64,000 nt of DNA from Diphasiastrum complanatum (Eukaryota > Streptophyta > Lycopodiopsida > Lycopodiales > Lycopodiaceae), in the NCBI GenBank assembly GCA_029204225.1, contig CM055097.1, positions 73,217,716 through 73,281,715 on the forward strand, read 5' to 3'. This document shows positions 45,901 to 58,327 of this stretch, piece after piece. The position numbers and the translations under genes are program-made. Under the pieces are notes generated by a model. The model did no database searches. It was not told the origin of the DNA and was given only the letters and a program-made list of their open reading frames with translations. The first letter of the stretch is position 1. Each line of letters opens with the position of its first letter.

Positions 45901-47960
45901 GCATCGATGAGAAGACATCTAGCATCATGGACGTGGATAAGCTATCTATAGCTTTCATGCAGTTGGCTGTATTTGCAGGAGTCTAGGCTTAGCACAGGTG
46001 TTGGAATTTCCATGGTGCAGATTCTTAGGTGGTGAGATCATGGGGAACCCTAGAGGGAGTCACTCAGAGCCATTTACCTCAGTACAATCAAGGAGACAAT
46101 AGTCTCAGGATCCCATGAGTGGCAACTCAGGGACAAGCTTTCATTGGCATCGTGTCGGGTGGCACATAGCCAGGGAGAGCAAGCAGATACTAGAAGCCAG
46201 GTGGAGCAAGTGATGCTTTGGAATTTGGCTTGTGTAGCAGGATGGTGACCAGGATCGGAGACATCAAGTGAGCATAGTATGTGGATGATGAGTCCATTGG
46301 GGTGGAACTCAGGTATATGCTACAGTTGCTCAGGTATGACATGTCATTTGATGTATAGACGATGTTCTTCAGCTGGTGCATCATGTGTGATGACCTAGGG
46401 ATGGGTCATGCCTACTTGGAGGTAGGTGGCATGGAGTGTACCTGGAGGTGGTACATATTATGAGGGCATGAAGTGCATTACGGGGTGATGTGGATCCATC
46501 ATGCCCATGGTTGTGAGCCAGTAGGGATGGAGATGGTTGCTCAGGGAGTGACAGCTGATACTTTGGTGAGTGATTAGGTGAGCTGCATGGTTATATGCAC
46601 AATGATATCCAAGTTGGCATCACATGTTGTCTCTATCCATCATTATTTGGTAAGCAGGATGCAGCTTTTGGTTAGATCCAGTTGGAGTCTAGTTTCTTTA
46701 CAAGTGGACAAATTTAGGGGAGCTATCAACAGGTAATGGATACTTGATGATCAGATGGTACAGGGTACAGGGGTCTGGAGCTATCCTACCTGATATGCTA
46801 TGGATCGTGGGTGAGTTGTTCATCACGATAGTGGATCTAGTTTGCATTTGCTTTGGCTTGGACGCTATGATGGATACAGTGTTGGTGAGATAGGCTCCTT
46901 GGTAGGAGGCCTATGTATTGGTCAAATCAAAGTTGGCAACGTCAAGCATGGAAGGTTGAACCTACATGGGATGTAGGACAAGCAGATCATCATCAGTATC
47001 TTTGGGAGGTGGGCGAGCTACTCAGGTATAGCCTATGGTGAGTTTTGCATACATTCATTCATTGAGTCCTTTGTAGACTCTTGTGCTTGGAGCATGGGAA
47101 ATGGATGGGGATTAGCTTTCAGGTGGACAGGATGTCAGGGCAAAGCGGCTTGGAGCATAGCTTTGTTTGGGAGATACATCAGAGATGAGGCTTGGAGCGC
47201 TCATTACTTCGAGATGGTTGATCTTGGATGATGTATGAGGACATCTATCTGATATGCTTGGACGTGAGGGCATCTTGGTACAGGTGCATGCCATGATTGG
47301 AGACCTGATTTGGTGACCAGTGGTGTAGCAACGGATCTACAGGTGGTACAGGTGTTGGTACGACAGGATACCACTTATGAGCAGGCCTTGGTCATGTATT
47401 TGATGCTTTATCATTCATGTTGGTTTACATGAGTGTGTGTGGGCTTGCATGTTGGATAGTCACGAGAGTCTAGATCTGAGTCAGAGTTGTATGTGGTTGT
47501 GCATTTGCTATGTCAGGAACAGAATAATCATTTGATGCTCTTTGACTTGTCATTGTCTACTAGTTGTTTATCTGGTGAGGGTATAGTCTTATGTTGGCAG
47601 TAAGATTTTCTCAGGTTGAGCCTCAGTCGCTCATTTATGTCTACTATACAGGTTTGTGCTTGTAAGTGTCTAATAGGATGTCAGCCTAGCTAGATGGAGG
47701 ATGTAAGTCTCATGGTGGTAGTGGAATTTCCTCAGTTTGAGCCATGTCGATCATGTGGTCCACTTGTGTTCAGTTGGTCGAGAGTGTGGTATACTCTCTG
47801 TATGAGCATTGTGTTTACATGATACTTTGTGAGTCAAACCTGGTGGTTTGTTGGTGTGCTTGAGTGTGAGTCAACTACAGAGTAGAAGGACATGCATAAC
47901 ATCTTTTGGAAACTCCAAACATTGCTACAAATTATTGTTTTTCACTCTTATTACATTTGA
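42966..47960. other. 5-kb non-coding stretch, possible LARD-like interior
   Basis: No frame above about 75 codons and no domain on either strand. From about 44.5 kb the plus strand is G/T-rich and less AT-rich than its surroundings. It ends in a polypurine-like taagggagagag (47963-47975). Following it, 47976-48345 could be an LTR ending ttttaaca, but no upstream partner was found. A palindrome cacacgtgtg lies at 43975-43984. Decayed or non-coding LTR element is the best guess. Confidence 0.35.
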
Positions 47961-48399
47961 GCTTAAGGGAGAGAGTTAGAAATCAGAGTTAATCTGATAT
48001 ACTTTTTATGTAAGCTCTAAATGTGATGATGTAATTAATGTATAGTTTATTTGGTTTACTAAATATGGTTGTGATCGGGACGTGACCCGTTAGGATATAT
48101 TGATCGGGCACTGATCCCATAGCCGACTACTTGGGTTAGCCTAGTAGCCACACATAGGAAGAATTAGCATGTACAGAGTTATTTACAGTACTTGCTATAC
48201 TTGGGGGTATGTCCCAAGTTTGTCGGTCGAATTTGACCATATTGGGCCCGACCTGTGATTGATTGATTGATTGAGTGTCTATGGTGATTGATTGATGTGA
48301 TCTGCATATTGCACTAGATCCTAACAAGAATTTTAACATGTTCTCATATATACATTTATCAATTAAAAATTTTTAGACCTTCCTTTTTAGCAACTTATA

Positions 48400-49000
48400 T
48401 GTAAGATATGATGTGTCAAACATGTGGAGGTATTGATGAAACTTCAATATTTTTATATGTGGGACTACATTGTTGTGAATTTTATATTCAATTTTTTGCC
48501 CCTCTACTCTTAAAAATCTTATATGATTATAGAAACATGCCTATAAAAAAGAATTTGAATTTTGAAGTCTATAGTGATAGATGCGTGCATTCAAAGTTAC
48601 CCATTTAAGCGTTGATAAAAATCACCAAAACTGGGAGTATCATATTTGAGTGTATAACACCATGATATCAACAATATTTTTGTGGGTTTTTTAGTTTAAA
48701 AAGTATCATATGACCATAGAAACATGTCTCATTTTTTTTTCCCTCAATTTGGAGTTATGTAGAGCTATATAGATATATGCATCTAAAATTACTCATGTCA
48801 AGTGCTCAAAGGTATTGAAAATTATTGAAAGGTTTTAGAAGTTGGTCTTTTGGAGGTGGTTTTTGCAACCCTTTCTTTGGCCATCTACTTTCAAAAATGC
48901 TTTATGACCATAGAAACATGTCTATAAAAACAAATGAAATTTGAAGTCCTATAGAGATACAGACGCGCACCTAAATTTACCCATGGGAAGTGCTGAAAAG
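48400..49000. repeat. three degenerate units of about 190 bp
   Basis: Anchor atagaaacatg(t/c)ct at 48529, 48716 and 48909, each preceded by tttaaaaa-like and followed by gaa-tttgaagt---atag-gata-a and ttacccat-like blocks. Confidence 0.75.
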
Positions 49001-49947
49001 TGTTGAAATTTGAAATTTTTTGGGAGTAAATTGCCATTAATTGAGATTTTTTTTTTAGTCTTCCAATAACACAATGAAGAGTCAAGTCTAGTTTCACATA
49101 CAATTGAAAAATTGAGATTTCAATCGTTTGATGGCATGTTATGTCTCGTCAATTGACCAAAGCTTTTGTGGGCACTTTTGTGTGCATGTGCAGAAAAGTG
49201 TGCTAAAAACAACTCTAGTGTTAAGAGATATTTAAGCATAGAAATATCCTTAAAAAAATATTTTACATATTCACATACTATAAAAGTTAATTTATGAAGT
49301 ATTGATATCGATTAACTTTTTTCTTGGCATAGTAGACAAGTTTAATATGAGAACGTTTAATTCTTGTTAGATTGATCTCCAAAAAAGAAACTACTCATAG
49401 TTGTAATAAATTGTATTCAAGCCTTAGTAAAATAAAACATCTAACAATTTTAACGTGTGAATTGATTGATCAAAAGAAGATATCAAAGATTTAATGATTG
49501 TGAAAGGAATAGGAGATTCTTATATATGTTATTAATCATGAGATACTAATATTGTATTTTTTTATGCTCAAAAGTACTATGACACACATTCTATTTCAAA
49601 TTTGTTAAATGTGAAGCTTGATACATATTGCAAGTGATTGATTGAAATACTTGCATGTAGTTTAAAATATTAGTGACTCTCATAAGTTAAATAGTATGAC
49701 ATATAAAACACATTTTCAAAATTTGAAAAGATATGCTTCTTAGCATATAGACTATTGTTTCAAGTTTTGTAATGTGAAAAAGTTAAGAATGTAGGGATTT
49801 TAGAAATGACATGACTTACCAACACAATTTTCTGTTGTGAATATTTGATTTGATACATATTGTGGAAAGATTTATTCATATCTTATCTTTTTATCCAACT
49901 TATATGATTGTCAAGTATGAATGTCTAGATGGATGCGAACTATGTAT

Positions 49948-50015
<68 letters not shown>

Positions 50016-51380
50016 TAGTCAATAACAAATATAATACATAAACAAACAATCATTGACAATTATACTTTTTTTTTTATGATCTTCACAATTATATGAAAAT
50101 TTGTAATAAGGGACATGCAAATAACAATGACTGTCATGTTTAATAAATCCGTTCAATACTAGCTATTTTCTAAAATGATTTTTAACCAAATGATGTTTTT
50201 TTTTTTTCCAAATATTAAGTTATAATTAACAAAAGTGAATTCTTTTCAACAAGCAATGACACATGTTTAATTATGTCTTTGTTAAAAATGATTTGAATTT
50301 CTCGAACGCAAAATTATTTCTTAGATATTGCAGCATTTTAAAAACACATATAAAATTAATGTCTTGATATATGATATTATTAAGTCAGATGTAGTAAGGT
50401 ATCACACACAGTTTAATTCTCGTTCTCTTAAAAAAAATACGTATTTTGTGGCAAATGGGAAGATGTTCACTGAGTTTTTATCACAAAGTATTATTTTCTA
50501 ATCTTTAATATTTTTTTTATCCTAAAGTAAGCTGATACGTACACACAATGTTCTAACATCAATATCAATTTTCTTTGTTTTGTTTCACACATTATGGCAT
50601 AATTATTATACAATATAACTGTTATGCTTGAATTTGTTTTTTTAAATTGTTGTCTTCAAATACATGTAGTTTAATATTGTATTTTTTACATACGTACCTA
50701 ATATATATCAATATAGAAAATCAAGCATTACATGTTTTACTTAGGAAACCAAATTGTTATAACCAAAATAATTAAGGCCCTCTAGAATATTCTAAGTTAT
50801 TGTTTCAAATAAATTTATTCAAGATAAACTAGACATTGTTTCCCATTAATTGATAAAGTAGGGATTATTTTGAATCTCATGTAGTTTGCATGATTTTATT
50901 GAGGTTAGATCTTCTCAATAAGTTGGAGCATATATTAGTTTTCTTAAATAAAATTTGAAATTTAATATTTATTTTTTATGTGCTTCACATTGGCAAAGTA
51001 GATTTTCTATCTAAAATATGTTCTTGTGAAGATAAATGTACTTAGAAAAACTATCAAGTTAACACTATAAAATATTGAGATTTATTAAGTTCAAGAGCAT
51101 TTAGATAAAGTATTGCGTTAAGTTGTCTGCTTTTTGAAGTTTCAGTAGATAGCATACCTTTGCTTTGAGTACGATAAAGCTTGGTTCGAGTAAGATCCAG
51201 AATGTAACAGATAAAAAGCCGTGGTAAAAGGTGACGCTACATTATCACATGCGCCAATAAAAGTATCTAGTATCATGGGGTGAGACTTGAGAATGTAAAA
51301 AATGATGTTTGAAAATATCCATTCATTGTAAGAACAAAGAGTAAAACCATTTCTCAGAGGTGAGCCAACAGAAATCCTTC
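49001..51380. other. no gene; very AT-rich
   Basis: Short frames only. Contains the (AT)n run at 49949-50012. Confidence 0.6.
49949..50012. repeat. (AT)n microsatellite, 64 bp
   Basis: Uninterrupted alternating A/T. Confidence 0.95.
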
Positions 51381-51382
51381 TA

Positions 51383-51845
51383 TCCATCGCTAAATAGTAG
51401 GAGGTCTGCAAGTAAGAAACCACAATCATTTAAGGAGTATACTTGCTTTTGGTCCATTGCTGGGACATCAAGCCTAAGAATCGTATAAATCTTCAAAGAA
51501 CTATGCGTAGATAAAGCTATTGTCCATCTCTGGACAATAGGTATGTTTTCAAAAGAGCTTTTAAGGATTGATGAAGCTAGAAATCCATCGCTGGGTTGCT
51601 CATTATCCTCTTGATAGTTGTATAAACAATGAAAGAGAAAGCCAACTATCCATCGCTGGACAGAGGCATTACTTTATGCTTAAACTGTAGCCAAGAATCT
51701 GCTAAGGATATGGCCATCCCTACGCTGTTTTTCAGAAGTAAACAAGCATCTTCATAGATAGAGATGCGGTTAGCAAACCATTGCTGCAACCAGAGTATGA
51801 TTAAAGAGATGTATGTGAGCAAAATACATCCATCATTGCCTTTTG
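51383..51845. repeat. array of about eight hairpin motifs at 65-bp spacing
   Basis: A tccatcgctgga-like motif recurs at about 51383, 51453, 51522, 51584, 51649, 51713, 51777 and 51829 (steps 70, 69, 62, 65, 64, 64, 52). Several are self-complementary: tgtccatctctggaca (51521-51536) is a perfect 6-bp stem with a 4-nt loop, and tccatcgctgga (51649-51660) a 4-bp stem. The DNA between motifs is poorly conserved. Confidence 0.6.
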
Positions 51846-52433
51846 GGCAAGATGTATGCCTATTTTCTTCAAGGTTACATGCTTAACCTGTCCAGGTACT
51901 ATTCCAATCATAAAAAACTTTGTGAAAAGCTTCGTTTAATGAATAAACTCTACTGATCTCTGAGAGTTATCTTAAAGAGCATCATCTCGAATGCTACAAC
52001 CAAGCAAGAAGAGAGCAACCATAGCAAAACATTGAAACGAAGAGTACGTACCGTATAAGATCTTTTGCAAAGTATTGAACTGGTAAGACGCACTTTCTGT
52101 AGGTGAGAGCCAAGAAAACTCTTCACAGTGTTGTGAGGAGTCAAATGTCAAAAGCTGCATATTTGTATACTGTCATGCAACAAAATTTTCTAGAAGGTGA
52201 CGTTCAGTTTAAAGAGGGTGGAAAAATAAATTTTTCTCTAGTAGGATTTTAAATTTAAAACTTTTGTAGGGTCTTATTTTTCAAGTAGAACTAGGAAGTT
52301 TCTTTAATTAAAAAAATTCTTTTTGTAAGTGTAGAAGGTTAATTGAAAAAAGACCTTGTGTTTTTGAAGAGGTAGTATGTCTGTTGTTGTCCACTCGTTT
52401 GATACAAAGCAAGGTAAATAAAAACGAAGAAGC

Positions 52434-52435
<2 letters not shown>
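51846..52435. other. no gene seen
   Basis: Two overlapping 62-64-codon minus-strand frames (51950-52160) without recognisable domains. Confidence 0.4.

Positions 52436-52497
<62 letters not shown>
52436..52497. repeat. (GA)n microsatellite, 62 bp
   Basis: Uninterrupted GA run. Confidence 0.95.
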
Positions 52498-52501
<4 letters not shown>

Positions 52502-52777
52502 ACGCTCAAGAAATTCACTAATAATATAGTAGATGTTATGCAGATGATATTTTTATCTTGAATGCTTTGATCTCCGATTGTTATCTATTTATAATCAGTT
52601 GTTTACCATTCATTCTGCACACTGGTTTATAGCTGTTGGATGCTTAAACCATTAAACGCAAGTCAGTAGTATCTGTCTACACTTTGGAGGTTGTAGATCG
52701 CTTAAGATCTATTAGATCCAAGAGAGAAGCATTCAAAACAAGAAACCAGAAAACAGACTGAAGAACAGTCCACAACA

Positions 52778-53045
52778 ATGACATCCATAAGCAGCATGCA
52801 ATCGAAGATCTGCACAATCCTTGACTTTGCCAGGTCTAACTTCCTAGCTTGGAAGGTGAAGACCTCACTCATACTAAAGGTAGAAGGGCTATTTCCCTAG
52901 GTAGATGGCACCGAAGTGATGCCAACAACCATGGACAAAGAGCTACGAGAATGGAGAGAAAAGAACGACAAGGCAATAGCCCTATTGTCATCATCCATCG
53001 AAGATAGCCTAATGCTTGACCTCGCGACACTCTCTAATGTCGAGA
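52778..53045 (+). pseudogene. Copia D gag N-terminus
   Basis: From ATG at 52778 the frame reads MTSISSMQSK, LDFARSNFLAWKVKTSLI, then an in-frame TAG at 52898-52900, then VDGTEVMPTTMDKELREWRE, KAIALLSSSIEDSLMLDLAT. This is the front of a UBN2-type gag, a different family from elements A, B, C and E. It stops abruptly where minus-strand gag of element C begins. Confidence 0.65.
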
Positions 53046-53049
53046 GATG

Positions 53050-53362
53050 TAGGATACATTGAAGTATTCTTAGCTTCATAAATAGACTTAAGTGCATCCC
53101 AAGCTTCGTTAGCAGTGGTGCAAGATCCTATTTCTCTTAGAATCTCATTAGAGACATATTTAATGAAGTGTAGAGCCATCCTAGCTCTCTTCCTATACTT
53201 TGGTATTTCAAGTTGTGCTTGAGGCTCCTCCTCAATACCAAGTACCATGTCCATAACATCCTGGAGTATAAGAACAGACTCCATCCTAACCTTCCATATT
53301 GAATAATTGGAGGTACTTAGTCTTTCACTTGGGTCTAAGAGATATCCTCCTACAGGTGCCAT
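53050..53362 (-). pseudogene. Copia C gag N-terminus, truncated
   Basis: Starts MAPVGGYLLDPSERLSTSNY, then IWKVRMESVLILQDVMDMVL, ARMALHFIKYVSNEILREIG and EAWDALKSIYEAKN. It is close to the gag of A and of the young element. The coding ends at about 53050 against element D. The remainder of C is absent. Confidence 0.8.
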
Positions 53363-54095
53363 ATTGTGAAGACTTCTTGTTATTGGACAATTATATGTTT
53401 GAGTTTGTTCCAAACAAACTAGATGTTGCTGCTACTCTCTTTCACAATAAGAATTTTCAATGGTGAACTACCAAATCCTATGTGAAATCTTGCAACTGTA
53501 TTTGAGATAGATCTCAAATATTCCACCAAAACAAGATAAACTAGATCAACCTCTCAAATAAAATAAGGGTAAAGACAAGTTTTGGTTCTACTTTTGACAT
53601 GTGCGAAATGATTCAAAAGACAACACTATTGATTCAAAGAAACCTCAATGTGTTTAATAACTCAAAACTATGTCTTGGTCTCAAGTTTCTTCTATTGATT
53701 ACTCAAAACAATGGATTGTGAATCAAGCAAAATTGGATTTTGAACCTCTCCCTACTCTCTTTAAGAGCTTATAACTCTTGATAGATACATCAGATTGATT
53801 TGAGATTGAATGCAATGGAAAGTAATCCTTATAAGCTTTCCATCAAGCTATAACATCAATATCTTTGGACCAAAGATGAAGGAAATAAAGAGGTCTAAAA
53901 ATTCCTGATTTTCACACATGCGGAATTCCATAATTCCATACAATGTCAATTCTAATCTGAAAATCTTGATTCTATCCTCTTTGATCCAAACACTTTTCAA
54001 GAAAAGATAAAGAAAAGTGATAAACAACTTTTTTGTTTGAATTGAGCTCACAAATTCTTGCACAATCAATGATAATAGCATCTAAAGTTTAATTT

Positions 54096-54793
54096 GGCTC
54101 TGATACCATGATGAAAATCCAGCAAGTTTCACATGTGTGGGGAACAATCCTAAAGTGTGAATGATTTTGTTAAGCTTTGTGTTTAGCACGTAATTTGATT
54201 CTAGACTGAATATCAAGATCTAGTACAAAAATTTATGGCCAAACCACAATCTAGCATGCTAATAATCAAAGAATGATTGCATTCAATATCAAAAGAGAAG
54301 AAGTACAAGAATTCAATGCATTAGCATAATCCTCTACTCGAGTTAGAGAGAGAAAGAGAGAGCAAAATTAAAGCATACAATAAGATAGATCCAAATTGAC
54401 ATGGAATAGCTTCAAAGCTTGGTTCTTCATAAAAAATTATGAGAGAGCCTACACATATTTATGGAGATTGGAGTAGCTCGAGGTAGAACCATCTCTCTTC
54501 TACTTTCATCCACATCTAAAAGTGAAAACTAGCAAACTAGTGACATTTGTCACTTTCAATGCATGCATTTCTACCTACTTTTACCAAGTGTCAAATTCTA
54601 AACTAGAATTGTCCAAATCACTATGTATGTGTCAAATTCACTTTGTGCATGCTTTGCATGTCACTTTGGATCACTTACAATCATTGCATATGATATGCCA
54701 CGAGTTTCTACCGTGCCCATAATTGGCATTTCCATGTCTACATTCTATATGCATGTTGTAATTGACCAACTTGTGTTGGGGGTATTCCCAACA
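54096..54793 (-). mobile_element. Copia C 5' LTR and primer-binding site
   Basis: The complement of tggtatcagagcc lies at 54096-54108, directly beside TGATGAAA... (54109). The LTR is taken to end at ...cccaaca, 54793 (685 bp, TG...CA), because Copia B coding resumes immediately beyond. Leader DNA runs from 54095 down to the gag start at 53362. Only this LTR and the gag front remain. Confidence 0.7.
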
Positions 54794-55343
54794 CAACGTG
54801 AGTAAAGGTATAAATTTGATAATAAATGTGTTGCAAGGGCATGGTCCACTTGGTCTTCATCTTCATGAAGCTCCTCCTCGGCCATAGCATGATCATTGAC
54901 AAGTTGAGTGTTGTTGGAAGTCACCTTTCCTTTGGCTTGGAGAGATTCATCAAAAAGTACATCTCTACTAGCAACAACTTTTTTTTGTAATAGGATCATA
55001 TATCCTATAGGCTTTCTGACTTTCACTATAACCAACAAAGATGCCTTTGAAAGAAGTGGCATCTTTCTTTTTCCTTGTTTCTTAAGGAATATGTACATAA
55101 CAAGTAAATCCAAAAACTTTCAAATCACTAAGATTTGGCTTTTTGCCAAACAATACTTCATAAGGTGTAAGTCCTTTAATGGCACTATTAGTCATTCTAT
55201 TACAAAGAAAATTTGCACATAAAATAGCTTCTCCCCAAAATGAAATAGAAAGAGATGCATCTAATCTCATAGCTTTAGCACACTCACATAGTGTCCTATT
55301 CTTTCTCTTAGCTACTCCATTTTGTTGTAGAGTATATGTACAA
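54794..55343 (-). pseudogene. Copia B integrase C-terminal part, left of the nested insertion
   Basis: The minus strand from 55343 reads LQQNGVAKRKNRT, CECAKAMRLDASL, SFWGEAILCANFLCNRM, GLTPYEVLFGKKPNLSDLK and later KKVVASRDVLFDES. The third catalytic residue is Lys where Copia integrases have Glu (NGVAERKNR), so B carried a lesion. A frameshift follows near 55085. Coding continues to the C LTR. Confidence 0.85.
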
Positions 55344-55348
55344 GTAAA
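55344..55348. other. target site duplication GTAAA, left
   Basis: Matches 61493-61497 on the other side of the young Copia. Confidence 0.9.
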
Positions 55349-56030
55349 TGTAAAAATTACAGCAAATAAGGATCCTAAAACACTTGAAATGATGAGGGAA
55401 ACAATAGATTATGATTTCATAAGATTAGCACAAGTTGAACCATCAAAATCCATCAAAAATCTATGCTTGAACCTCACTAAATGGCCCAAATCCTTGAAGA
55501 AGGCTTCACACGTGTGAAAGTACGGCCTCCCACAGTCTGAGTACTGTACACCAGACCTACATTCAATCCTATAATCATTAGTAATCACAAGTACTCAAAC
55601 AATTATGAACATAGAGAGCAATTGCACCATTATGAGAGAAAAATCATGAAATTGCTTGATTGATTTTGGTGAGATATCATCACCTATATATACATGATCC
55701 ATCACGGTTTTGGGCAGGTATGAGTAGCCCTAAACCTATCCCTAATGCTAATTTTGGTGGATCTTTCATCCCTACCAAGTTAGGGTTGGAATCTTGGAGA
55801 TCCCTCAACAATGCAAAAATTACCAAAAATAGCTCCTATTTTTTCTCCCTTGTATCTAAGCATAATTTGGACTCATTCCAAAGGTTCTAACACTTAGGTC
55901 TACTTGAGAACATCCTTATGAATGGAATCCTATGCTATTTGGCACGTGTGACAAGCCACATCATGACCATCTAACTATTTACAAGTCATATGACCAAAAC
56001 TAGTCAAGCTAGAATTGTGAATTTTTAACA
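55349..56030 (-). repeat. young Copia 3' LTR
   Basis: 682 bp, element sense TGTTAAAAATTCAC...GTAATTTTTACA. Contains cacacgtgtg at 55507-55516. Confidence 0.95.
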
Positions 56031-56044
56031 CTCCTCCTCACTAT

Positions 56045-58327
56045 CTAGCTTGGTTCAATCATTGCTTTACTAATCACTCCAAGTGATGATCTGAAATTCA
56101 TAAAAGGTGTCTTTTGAAGTGGTTTAGTAAGTAGATCAGCTACACATTCATTGCTTGGAACATGCTCCAAAGCAATCTCCTTGGCTTGCACCATTTCTCT
56201 CACAAAGTGATGGCATATCTCAATGTGCTTAGATCTTGCATGGAAGATTGGGTTAGATGCAAGGTGTTGGGCTGATATATTGTCATTGTAGATGATTGGT
56301 GCCTCCTCTGAATCCATGATCTTTAGTTCCACCAATAATCTCTTGATCCAAAGTACCTCCTTTGTAGTGGTTGTCAAAGCTTTGTACTCGGCCTCGGTTG
56401 AAGATAGAGATATAGTTTCTTGCTTTTTTGAAAGCCATGAAACCACACCTTCTCCTATGAAATTTGAATAGGCACTTGTTGATTTCCTATCCCTCTTGTC
56501 CCCTGCAAAATCTGAATCACTAAATGCATGAAGGTTAATCACATCTCCTCTATATAGAATCCCAAAATCCAATGTACCCGAGATGTATCTTAGAATCCTC
56601 TTAGCCTTTTTCCAAAGGATATTCAATGGCTTTTGCATGGATTGGCTCAACCTACATACACTAAAGCTAAGATCTGGTCTAGTTATAGTGATCCACATTA
56701 AGGAACCTATAAGTTGCCTAAACAAAGTGATGTCCATGAAGGATCTTTCATCATCTTCATTTGGCACTTTTACATCTTGCTCCATTGGTGTGTCAACACT
56801 TTTGCATACTTCCATCTTAAACTTCTTCAAAAGACTTTGAGCATAGTTTACTTGACTTATAAAGATAAAATCAGACCCTCTAAGTACTTCTATGCCTAAG
56901 ATGAAGTGAAGACACCCTAGATCTACCATCTTGAACTCTAAGGATAGATCTATCTTGATTTTTTCAATACCATCAACACTATTTCCACTAATGATGATGT
57001 CATCTACATAAATGAGTAAAAGTACAATACCAACATCATCAAACTTAATGTAAAGAGTGGGATCATATTCACTTTGAACAAAAGAAAGTGAAATAAGATA
57101 GCAATGTAGTCTTGAATTCCAAGATCTCGAGGCTTGCTTCAAGCCATAGATGCTTCTTTGGAGATGGCATACTTTGTTCTCCATTCCATGCTTGATGAAC
57201 CCTTGTGGCTGCTCCATATAGATATCCTCTTCCAAAAAACCATTCAAGAAAGCATTAGAGACATCCATTTGACATAGAATCCATCCAAAATGTGATGCAA
57301 GTGCAATGATTAGTCTTATTGTGACCATCTTGGCCACGGGTGCAAAAGTTTCCTCATAGTCTATCCCTCTCTCTTGAGCATAACCTTTTGCAACTAATCT
57401 TGCTTTATGTTTGTTAACACTCCCATTTGCATTCAACTTAAGCTTGAAGACCCACTTGCATCCTATTACATTCCTTTGAGGTCTCTCAACAAGCAACCAA
57501 GTTTCATTCTCAATCAAGGCATCATACTCATCCAACATAGCTTTATACCATTCTTTGGAGTTCAATGCATCTTCAACATTAGACGGTTCTTCAAAACTAG
57601 ATAAAGCATAAGAAGTGGATGATATACCCTCAACTTGCTGTCCTTTGCCTTGATATGTGAGCCTTGATGGCTCCACTTTTGCCCTTGAAGATCTCCTTGG
57701 TGTGATAGGTGGGTTTGGTGCTTGCTCCTCCATGAGCTCCTCCTCAAAACCAAGATCTTGCTCCTCGGCCATCTTCTTCTTGATTGTTGGAGAACTTGAG
57801 CCTTCTTCAAGCATATGCATATGATGTTCATCAAAGATGACATCCCTTGAAACAACAAATTTGTTCAAGGATGGGAGATAGACTTTGTAGCCCTTGCTTG
57901 AGCTTGCATATCCAAGCATGATCCCTCTTGTGGAAGATGGATCCTCCTTGGTTCTTGTTTCCAATGGCACATGCACATAACATATACACCCAAAAACTTT
58001 CAAGTGATTAAGATTGGGTTTCTTTCCATACAACATCTCATATGGAGTTTTGCCTTCAATTGCTTTGCAAGACACCCTATTCATCAAGTAGTTTGCACAT
58101 ACAAGAGACTCACCCCAAAAGGATTTGGGCAAACAAGCATCTAATCTTAAAGCCTTAGAACATTCACATAATATTCTATTCCTTCTTTCAGCAACTCCAT
58201 TTTGTTGAGGAGTGTAAGGACAAGAAGTCTCTTTCTTGATCCCTTCCTCCTCACAAAAGGCCTTGAACTCATTGGAGATGAATTCTCCACCATTGTCACT
58301 TCTAAGAATCTTGATGCTTTTCCACAA
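56045..58327 (-). CDS. young Copia pol: integrase end, reverse transcriptase, RNase H
   Basis: 760 codons. Residues 9-180: the rest of the integrase core (D11 in RSDNGGEF, E47 in NGVAERRNR), then KTPYEMLYGKKPNLNHLKVF. About 160-250: linker. 255-500: RT, with MDVSNAFLNG and the YVDD catalytic box at 440-443. 545-735: connection and RNase H (SDSDFAGDKRDRKSTS, SSTEAEYKAL, HARSKHIEICHHFVRE, ADLLTKPL). All RT and RNase H active-site residues are present. The first Met is not a real start: the frame is the continuation of the gag-integrase frame, offset by a 14-nt deletion at 58316-58319. Nuclear integration and cytoplasmic reverse transcription are the family roles. Confidence 0.95.
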   Translation of the reverse strand: MWKSIKILRSDNGGEFISNEFKAFCEEEGIKKETSCPYTPQQNGVAERRNRILCECSKALRLDACLPKSFWGESLVCANYLMNRVSCKAIEGKTPYEMLYGKKPNLNHLKVFGCICYVHVPLETRTKEDPSSTRGIMLGYASSSKGYKVYLPSLNKFVVSRDVIFDEHHMHMLEEGSSSPTIKKKMAEEQDLGFEEELMEEQAPNPPITPRRSSRAKVEPSRLTYQGKGQQVEGISSTSYALSSFEEPSNVEDALNSKEWYKAMLDEYDALIENETWLLVERPQRNVIGCKWVFKLKLNANGSVNKHKARLVAKGYAQERGIDYEETFAPVAKMVTIRLIIALASHFGWILCQMDVSNAFLNGFLEEDIYMEQPQGFIKHGMENKVCHLQRSIYGLKQASRSWNSRLHCYLISLSFVQSEYDPTLYIKFDDVGIVLLLIYVDDIIISGNSVDGIEKIKIDLSLEFKMVDLGCLHFILGIEVLRGSDFIFISQVNYAQSLLKKFKMEVCKSVDTPMEQDVKVPNEDDERSFMDITLFRQLIGSLMWITITRPDLSFSVCRLSQSMQKPLNILWKKAKRILRYISGTLDFGILYRGDVINLHAFSDSDFAGDKRDRKSTSAYSNFIGEGVVSWLSKKQETISLSSTEAEYKALTTTTKEVLWIKRLLVELKIMDSEEAPIIYNDNISAQHLASNPIFHARSKHIEICHHFVREMVQAKEIALEHVPSNECVADLLTKPLQKTPFMNFRSSLGVISKAMIEPS

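Noticed and set aside
49850-50041. ORF with Ile-Tyr run
   Set aside because: Translation of (AT)n.
51383-51845. CRISPR array
   Set aside because: Plant DNA, motif only 10-12 bp and imperfect, irregular spacing, no cas genes.
55660-55890. 76-codon plus-strand ORF, repeated identically at 61122-61352
   Set aside because: Lies inside the two LTRs of the young Copia, antisense to the element. It repeats only because the LTRs do.
58302-58327. Programmed frameshift between gag-integrase and RT in the young Copia
   Set aside because: The shift lies in the middle of the integrase core and 14 nt are missing compared with A and B. Copia elements normally use one frame, so a deletion fits better.
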